Below, in pieces: positions 57,089 to 64,000 of a stretch of 64,000 nt of DNA. Both the position numbers and the translations under genes were made by a program. How positions within the stretch are numbered: position 1 is the stretch's first letter; each line of letters opens with the position of its first letter. Origin of the DNA: Thecamonas trahens ATCC 50062 (taxonomy: Eukaryota > Apusozoa > Apusomonadida > Apusomonadidae); the NCBI RefSeq assembly GCF_000142905.1, contig NW_013657610.1, positions 8,278 through 72,277 on the forward strand. The letters are read 5' to 3'. The notes under the pieces are model-generated. The model searched no databases. It was given only the letters and a program-made list of their open reading frames with translations, and had not been told where the DNA came from.

Positions 57089-58711
57089 ATGGCTACACGA
57101 TTGTACCGGGTACTACTTCCTTGGGTGGACGAGAAACAAGGAAGTGTGGTCTGGGCTGCAGAGGAGGTTGTCTCGCGTGTCGGCGTATGTGCGGCAATTT
57201 TTCTGTTTGTTACCCTCACCCTCCTCATCACCATCACAAACATGTCCTCGTCAAAGTGGCTGGCTCTTGCACTCCCCGCTCTAGCTGCATTTTATATCAT
57301 TCGTGGCCTACATTGTTCTGCTTCGTCAGATGCTCGTCTCCTCGCTGCTTTCTGCATCGTCATCGAGCTCATCATGTTCATCGTCCTTGCCACAGCATGG
57401 TCTCACAAGGTCAATGGCCTTGCTCCAGAGGGCCCCATGATCATCATGTCTGTCATCTGGCTTGGATCTTCTGCAGTTGCTCTCATTGTAGAGGCTCTCG
57501 ATCTGATGGCAAGCACATCATCGACTCTCATCCCCTTTGCTCATTCCAAACTCCTCGCTGCCCGTCGCCACGTGCGCTCGCTCCTGAGCTTGGATCAAGG
57601 CCAGCCGCCGGCTGAGGTCTACTTTGTGCCGGTGCTCATGATCATCTCCGCGCTTCTTACCGTCTTTACCGTCTCTGTCGTCCTCACCCTCTCGTGGATG
57701 TTTGTGGACATCATCATCGTCATCCTCAAGGGCTTGGTCCTCGAGTTGGGCCTCAAGCCGGGCATGTTTGACTCGGTCATCGCCTTTCTCCGCTTTCTCC
57801 GGGTCGTGTGGACCATTGTCATGGCTCTTTTCTCTCTCCACGGCGCCTATGCCATGACAGCCCAGTGCAAGCTCGATCAGAAGCGGATGGCACAGACCGG
57901 CGTCTTACCGGCTGAGGTCGAGATCGTGCCCTGGAAGCACCGGGTCACCACCTCGCCGCTCGCCGCCGCCATCATGCCGTCCGTCACTATGCTCTCGGCC
58001 GCCGTAAGCACCACTATCCTCTCCGTTGTCGTCATCCTCTCCGGCCTCACTGCCGCCCTCTTCTGGGTCTTCACCTCCTGGTTCTCAGACTGGTCCGTCC
58101 ACTGGCTCATCGCCACCATCATCAGCTACTCCATCACCCGCGGCATCAAGCGCGCCGAGTACCAGTTCGTCTTCACCGGAGACGGCGAGATCAAGCGCCC
58201 AGTTGCGAGCGATCTCCTCTACTACGCCAACCTTGTCGTCTATCTCGGCATTGGAGCCCCGCTCTCGCTCTTGCACTTTGTCGTCTTTGTCTTCCTCCAC
58301 ATCATCCAGTACTACCGCCCCGACAAGTCCTCCCAGCCGCGAGGCCTTGAGCTCACTCCTGTTGATGTCGGCTTTTGCTCTTATGTTGGTATGCTCCTTG
58401 CCGATCGCCAGGTGAACAACCCCGTGCTCCGCGTCGCCGTCGACATCTTCAGCTCGCCGCGCGATGGCCCCGCCTCCTCTCCCGCCCGCAACCGTTGGTT
58501 CCTCGCCCTCACTCTCATCAACAACCCAGCGCTCGCCCGCTACCGCCGATCGGCGCCAAGAGCAGACTCTGTCGCGGACAACGAAAGTAGTAGCGTCGCA
58601 AGCAACAGCTCTACATTTACCACTAGCGACGGCGACGGCGACGACGACAACGACAACATCTTCTTAGACTCCGACTCGTTTGATCCCGAGGCGCCGCTCA
58701 TCCACCTGTAG
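57089..58711 (+). CDS. STRA6-like multi-pass membrane protein
   Basis: 540 residues from ATG 57089, after a C-rich leader. About eight to nine TM helices are visible (for example VCAAIFLFVTLTLLITIT, LLAAFCIVIELIMFIVLAT, FVPVLMIISALLTVFTV, MLSAAVSTTILSVVVILSG and LVVYLGIGAPLSLLHFVVF). The soluble C-terminal part has a PVDVGFCSYVGMLLADRQV segment and a later ARNRWFLALTLINNPAL segment. The combination of many TM helices, a conserved N-NP segment and RNRWxLAxTLxNNP resembles the C-terminal region of STRA6, the retinol-uptake receptor, and its protist relatives; this family link is from memory and moderate. The tail is acidic and Ser-rich. Ligand unknown. Confidence 0.5.
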   Translation: MATRLYRVLLPWVDEKQGSVVWAAEEVVSRVGVCAAIFLFVTLTLLITITNMSSSKWLALALPALAAFYIIRGLHCSASSDARLLAAFCIVIELIMFIVLATAWSHKVNGLAPEGPMIIMSVIWLGSSAVALIVEALDLMASTSSTLIPFAHSKLLAARRHVRSLLSLDQGQPPAEVYFVPVLMIISALLTVFTVSVVLTLSWMFVDIIIVILKGLVLELGLKPGMFDSVIAFLRFLRVVWTIVMALFSLHGAYAMTAQCKLDQKRMAQTGVLPAEVEIVPWKHRVTTSPLAAAIMPSVTMLSAAVSTTILSVVVILSGLTAALFWVFTSWFSDWSVHWLIATIISYSITRGIKRAEYQFVFTGDGEIKRPVASDLLYYANLVVYLGIGAPLSLLHFVVFVFLHIIQYYRPDKSSQPRGLELTPVDVGFCSYVGMLLADRQVNNPVLRVAVDIFSSPRDGPASSPARNRWFLALTLINNPALARYRRSAPRADSVADNESSSVASNSSTFTTSDGDGDDDNDNIFLDSDSFDPEAPLIHL

Positions 58712-58797
58712 CCGCACCAGCTTCAAGCTTGTTGTTAGCAAAGACATCTTACCAGTACTCTGTCCCCACTTTGCGCTGCAAGCACACGAACGCTGCT
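58712..58797. other. Short convergent spacer
   Basis: 86 bp between the converging stops of the STRA6-like and NLR-like genes. Confidence 0.6.
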
Positions 58798-61700
58798 TCA
58801 CGTAGAGCTGTCAGCAGTGTCGGCAGTGTCGGTGGTGTTGGCATTGTCGGCGGTGTCGATGGTCAAGGTGTACGGTGTCGTCGGCGGACCGATGAGAATC
58901 GGAGGTCGGCGAGGTGCAAATGCAAGCGCGAGCGGAGTCTTCGGCACTCGGAACACGAGCGGATACGTCTCACCAGCAAAGCAGAAATTCAGGTCTTCCA
59001 CCGCGACTGCATCTCTTACTCGCTTCGGCCGCTTGATCTTACCGAGGTAGCGGAACACACCCGCGTCAAGCTGCCAAAGTCGCACATTGTCACTCCAGCT
59101 CGTTGTCGCTGTGGCGACCGTAAACGGTGTAAACTTAAGAAACCAGATTGCGCGCACAGACGCGCTGTGTCCCGACGAGGAGCCTGTCAGCACAGTCACA
59201 GGAGGATTGTAGCGCTTCGGGTCGCCTGGAGAGACATCTGGCGCATGCCATACCCGTATGGTCCCATCCATCGCCCACGACACAAGTATTGGGAGCGTGT
59301 GGTCCGCGCTGGTAAGGTGCGCCACTGCGACCACACCACACACTTGGCCCGTGTGGCCGCGCAGCTTCTCACAGCTGCCATCGTCATGTATGACCACAAT
59401 CGAATGGTCTGACAGCCAGGTCACGGCCAGCTGTGGTGACAACACCGCAGCGCCGATCACAGCTGCGCTGTTCAGCACGTCGACCGGTACGGCACCGCAA
59501 GTCTCCGCTACTTCAGAAGACGTTGACAGGAGCTGTAGCGGCTGACCGCGACCCGCCCACAACCACAGCTGGTCATGTTCTGTTGCCACCGCGAGTCGGG
59601 CGGCTTCGGCGTACACCACGCGCTCCTCGTCATCGTCACCCACACCGATCTCGATCACCGTGCCGTTCTTGCGCCACACCAGGACACGGTCGTCATTGCT
59701 CCGAGTAGAAAACACTGCCTTGATCCCCTCCTTCACGTCTAGAGCGCCCATCACACGGTAAAAGCTTCCGGACATGCGCCACACCTGGACACAGCTCTCG
59801 GTCCATGTGGCCAGAACAGGCGAGCTGTCAGAATTCTCGAGTTCGGTCGACAGGACCACCAGCCCCGCCACAGCATGACCACCGGCAAGGATTCCACAGC
59901 ACTCGCCCTCGTACCGCTCGCCGTTCCAGCGCCACATCCAAACCACAGGCACCTGTGCCCACTCGCCGGCGCGCGACCATGACAATAGCGCCGGGAGACC
60001 ATCGGCACCAGCAGTCTCGATGACAATCACATCTTCCACGGCCATCGGATGGCCACCCAGCACCGTGCTGTGGTAGAACGGTGGCTCATCCGTCGGCGTC
60101 CACACCCTCAATGTGCCGTCGGCAGACCACGACACAAAACTGTCGTTCCGCAGCAAGCTGATGCCGCGCACAGCCTCTGCGTGTCCATCGAGTACCGCCA
60201 GACGCTTGCCCGCCACAACGTCCAGTACATCAACGGTGGCACCGCAGCCCACAGCCACACGGCTGCCACTCAGCGCCGTACACACCGGGCCGGCGTTGGC
60301 CCCAGAAAAACGTACCGCTGCGCGCCACGATGTGAGCTTGGGTCCATGGCGTAGATGGGCACATATGTGAGATGAGACAGACTCGCACGCGCTGCCGCTT
60401 CCAGCGCAGCAAGTTCGGACGTCACACCTTTGTATGCCAACCGCCTGACAATGGCCGCACCCAGCGTGCACTCGCCCCGCGCAATCATGTCCTGCGACAG
60501 TGCCAGTGCTCGCTCCAGCTCAGCAACGACACTCACCCGCTCAACACGCAGCTCAGCCACCGCACGGAGGTCTGCAAGCGCGCCGGCCACATCGCCGGCC
60601 ACCCGCGCACTGAGCCAGTCCCATGACAGAACCACATCAACAGCAGTCTTGTGCGCTGCCGGAGTGTTGGCCGCCACAAGATGGTAAACACCGTGGACAA
60701 ATGCCCACCTCTCGCGCTCGCTTGACTCGCCCGATTTGCACATGACGGCAACTGCTGCTGCGGGGAGGCTGACTCTGGAGGGCAGCCGCAGATGAGAGCA
60801 AGGTGCCGCGCGGCCAAGAGAGTAGGCTCGACATCAACTGCTTTGCGCAGGAACTCGCGATGGAGGTCGTGGAGTTCAACGCCAACGACCAAGCCTTCAG
60901 GATTGCGGATAGCAGAGAGCAGCGACGCAGCTTCCAGTGCATCCCACGCAACCTTGCGCACAGCCTCGGACATTTCCAGCGTTGGCTCAATAATGAGCAT
61001 GTCAATCGTCGTGTCAGATGGAAAAAGGCCAAGCATGGCGTACACATTCCGCGCGTAGTCGTCAAGGCGCATCACGGCATGATACATAATGGCAAAGATG
61101 TCCTCATAGCGCGAGCCAGCAAACTTGTCCGAGGCGAGCGAGAGCATAGCATTAAAGTCGCGGTCAGCAGTGTCGAGCTTGTCAACGGTGTCGATCGAGC
61201 CACCCAGAACAGCCAATGCGATGGCGTGGTTGTGGCAGAGCTCGGCCAGTCGGCCAATCCTCTCGTCGTCGGGGCCAATACCGTCGAGTCCGACGTGGCG
61301 GGTAAGCACAAGTCGCGCGTCGGCTGGCGAGAGCATGCCGAGTGTCACCGTTGCAGTAGACGACACCATGTTGGCCGAATTGCGGGTTGTGACCAGGACG
61401 GCGTGCGGAGGACGGACAGCCTTCGTGAAAACCTCAGCTTGTCGCGCGGTCCACACATCATCGAGCACGAGAAGGACACGAGTTCCCGCCGCGGCAAGAA
61501 CTATTAGTTGATCAGCAAGGCTGCGCTGGAGATCGTCCAGCTCGGCAAACTGTGAGACTTTGTAACCGAGACCCTGCTCGAGAAGGTAGCCCAGCTTGCG
61601 CGTGAGAGCATCGCTCGAAGTGCGGTCCTCACCCAGCTCGAGCCAAAATACTCGAAACTCGGAGACGATGTCGGGCTGGGTGGCAATGTCGGCAGCCAGG

Positions 61701-63777
61701 AGTGACTTGCCGATGCCACCGAGACCTTTGAGACCCACGACCGTCACGCTCTCTTCCTTCAGCAACGCACAGACGGCAGCGGCACGCTTGGAGCGCAATG
61801 GCACGTATGCAGACGGGAGTGGCTTGGGCGGAAGGGTCGACGGCAGAATGCGAACCTTTGAGAGCACCTTCAGCGAGCGGACCGCCAGGTCTTCTAACGA
61901 CGTCTCGACAGAGATCTGACGCAAGTCATACAGTGCCAAGCCATGGTCAAGAAGCGCATAGGCCGTGATCACGTGATCGACCTTGTCGGTTGGAGTGAGA
62001 TGTCTGTGGCGCCAGGTCCGGAACTGACGCTCTTGGTCTGGCACTTGGAAGAACGTGTACATGAGCTTGATGACAGAGTGGAGAGCAGACGTGGAGGCCT
62101 TAACTGCTATTTGCAGAGAAGCGTTGGATTGATCGCCTTGGAGCGCGGCATGATCAGCCTCGGCAGCAGCGAGGAGGTCGTCGAGGTTGGCCAACTTGTG
62201 GGGTGCAGGGAATGATTTGAGCGTAGCAAGCGAAATGTTGCCATGGCCGGGAAACACCGGGAATACCTTGCAGTGGTTTGCCGGACAAAGTGCGGCCTTG
62301 GCCTCGGCCACAGCCCAGCGTGTAACGAGAAAGTACTCAGAGACGATGACAACAACGACCCGCGACGCCTTGACAATGTCGGCGCAGTCATCTGGGTATG
62401 CACACCGCATGCCGTCAAGTGACTTGGTGTCCACAAAGACCTTGAGGGATTGGTTCCGCTTGAGGATGCGATCGCGGAGGTCGATCGCAAGGCCCTTGTC
62501 GTACGAGCCATGACAGATGAAGAGGTCATAGGTCTTTGGGGGCACAGCGGGTGAGGATGACGGCCCGGCTCTGTCATCAGAGTCGGGCGAGAACTCGCTC
62601 AGAGTTGACGGGAGAGGCGTTGTAAGTGACGAAGTGGCGGAGTCAATTGGTGCCGAGAGAAGATCGGGGCGAGCGAGACGAAGAAAAGTAAAAACGTCGG
62701 GCGAGAGGTTGGGCGTATCGCGCGCGAGGGCATAGGTGACGTCGTCGGGGATGACGCGGTAAGAGACAATGAGCTGGACAAACTCGACGTCGTTCAGCAG
62801 AATTGCGTGCTGAAGCGCCGACTGATAGACGGAAATACCGGCTTTGGACAACAGCCATCGCACAGTCTTGGCGTGGCGGCTGCGGATAGCAACATGCAAC
62901 GGTGTCAATCCGTCCTTGTCGGCCACATTGACATCGGCTCCGCCTTCGATCACCAGCCACTTGACCACCTCCCAGTTCTTGTCCTGAGCAGCAGCATTCA
63001 GCGGTGTCCCTCCGTCCTTGTCGGCCACATTGACATCGGCTCCCCCCTCGGTCACCAGCCACTTGACCACCTCCATGTGGCCGTTCCAAGCAGCAGCATG
63101 CAGCGGTGTCCCTCCGTACTTGTCGGCCACATTGACATCGACTCCGCCCTCGGTCACCAGCCACTTGACCATCTCCCAGTTCTTGTCCTGAGCAGCAGCA
63201 TTCAGCGGTGTCATTCCGTTCTTGTCGGCCACATTGACATCGGCTCTGCCCTCGGTCACCAGCCACTTGACCATCTCCCAGCTCTTGTTCTGAGCAGCAG
63301 CATACAGCGGTGTCCTTCGGTACTTGTCGGCCACATTGACATCGACTCCGCCCTCGGTCACCAGCCACTTGACCACCTCCCAGCTCTTCTTCCGAGCAGC
63401 AACATACAGCAGTGTCCCTCCGTCCTTGTTGGCCACATTGACATCGGCTCTGCCCTCGGTCACCAGCCACTTGACCACCTCCATGTGGCCGTCCTGAGCA
63501 GCAACATACAGCGGTGTCCCTCCGTCCTTGTCGGCCACATTGACATCGGCTCCGCCCTCGGCCACCAGCCACTTGACCATCTCCCAGTGCCGTCCTGAGC
63601 AGCAACATACAGCGGTGTCCACCCGTCCTTGTCGGCCACATTGACATCGGCTCCGCACTCGGTCACCAGCCTCTTCACCTCCTCCTGGTCACCTCTCCTC
63701 ACAGCCGAGCACACCTCCAACACCAGGTCACCCCCAGCAGTCCTCCACACCATCCCGTCCCCTGCACCTTCAGCCAT
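58798..63777 (-). CDS. Ankyrin-TIR-NB-ARC-WD40 (NLR-like STAND) protein, three apparent frameshifts
   Basis: About 1,660 residues from ATG 63777, joined across three one-base losses (near 63593, at 60762-60765 and 60340-60342). In order: eight to nine ankyrin repeats (63690-62850); a TIR domain (about 62541-62130) beginning YDLFICHGSYDKG, with VVVVIVSEYF and WAVAEAK, so the WxxxE glutamate of NAD-cleaving TIRs is present; NB-ARC (about 61790-60860) with P-loop GLGGIGKS, kinase-2 VLLVLDDVW, VLVTTRN, a winged-helix region and VELHDLHREF at the MHD-like position; a helical linker FVHGVYHLVAANT...SWDWLSARV like that of Apaf-1-type proteins; and about seven degenerate WD40 repeats (60260-58820; LLSWSRAGEW, SWSADGTLRVW, SWAMDGTIRVW). 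STAND proteins of this kind oligomerise on ligand binding and trigger defence or cell death. The ligand is unknown; TIR NADase activity is inference from the retained Glu. Confidence 0.85.
62850..63690 (-). repeat. Ankyrin-coding tandem array, 102-bp units
   Basis: The anchor GGCCACATTGACATCG-type block occurs at 62921, 63023, 63125, 63227, 63329, 63431, 63533 and 63634: exact 102-bp spacing except the last, which is 101. Each unit codes 34 residues (VVKWLVTEGGADVNVADK type). Differences are concentrated in few codons (HM/SW/NW, GG/GR, AD/VD, D/Y/N, LY/LN/LH). Confidence 0.97.
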
Positions 63778-64000
63778 ATGCCTCCCACACCCACAGCACA
63801 CAACACACGAGAGAGGTGTACCCCCGTACCCCCTCTTCCCCTTCCCCTCCTCCCTCTGCCGGCTTCCTTGCCGTCACAGCGACACCGAATGCGTTTTTCG
63901 CCAGAGAATCCCCAAAAAATACATATCGCAAACATGCGACAGTGACTCTGTTCTGCCCGGCTGGAGCCATTACCAGCTACTGACCTGCGCAGTCGGTCTT
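63778..64000. other. Upstream region of the NLR-like gene
   Basis: 223 bp to the window end. Plus strand is C-rich close to the ATG, so unlike most genes here the sense strand is G-rich. No TATA box or second gene seen. Confidence 0.4.

Noticed and set aside
62850-63690. CRISPR-like array
   Set aside because: 102-bp units are contiguous and coding (ankyrin), with no spacers; the genome is eukaryotic.

Overview
This is a eukaryotic nuclear window from a GC-rich, intron-poor protist. The evidence is: genes end to end on both strands with no operon logic; cytosolic-type Hsp70, PPR, USP48-type deubiquitinase, PPP4R2, VIPAS39/SPE-39-like and STRA6-like proteins; an intronless tRNA-Pro(AGG) with a Pol III T-run terminator; and long simple-sequence arrays between genes. 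Gene content, composition and very long proteins resemble a free-living heterotrophic flagellate such as an apusomonad (Thecamonas-like). That placement is inference from general likeness; no phylogenetic marker was tested. Two runs of N (11950-12340 and 54320-54550) are assembly gaps.

Layout. A (1-6713, +): a ~2,185-residue protein joining a dynamin-like/SLIP-GC-like GTPase to a C-terminal PP2C-type phosphatase. B (7396-8901, -): PPR protein with a C-terminal CCCH zinc finger. C (9560-11275, +): F-box-like protein with degenerate repeats. D (11314-11949, -): short-chain dehydrogenase cut by a gap. E (12567-13553, -): secreted protein. F (14753-34080, +): one giant (~6,430 aa) multi-pass membrane protein filling almost a third of the window. 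G (34178-35670, -): VIPAS39/SPE-39-like protein with a Vps16 C-terminal domain. H (36316-42606, -): 2,096-aa secreted beta-helix/TIG/multi-TM surface protein. I (43376-45105, +): NagA-type deacetylase. J (45189-47066, -): Hsp70. K (48120-49124, +): unknown protein. L (49697-52852, +): USP48-like deubiquitinase. M (53211-54086, +): PPP4R2. N (54551-56041, +): coiled-coil protein, 5' end in a gap. O (56459-56530, -): tRNA-Pro. P (57089-58711, +): STRA6-like membrane protein. Q (58798-63777, -): ankyrin-TIR-NB-ARC-WD40 receptor.

The most striking locus is Q: a STAND/NLR-like protein with ankyrin repeats at the N-terminus, then a TIR domain that keeps the WxxxE glutamate, an NB-ARC ATPase with P-loop, LDDVW and LHDLH motifs, an Apaf-1-like helical linker, and WD40 repeats. 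Its ankyrin array is built of eight near-identical 102-bp units, the pattern expected of a rapidly diversifying recognition surface. Second is A, an unusual GTPase-phosphatase fusion.

Several long genes (A, F, G, I, Q) are split by apparent frameshifts. Every one moves the frame by -1, nearly all at short homopolymers, and in Q a direct comparison of tandem repeats shows one missing base. I treat these as single genes with probable consensus under-calls, not as separate genes. The exception is a 32-bp duplication-plus-A12 insertion near the start of F, which looks like a retroposition scar.
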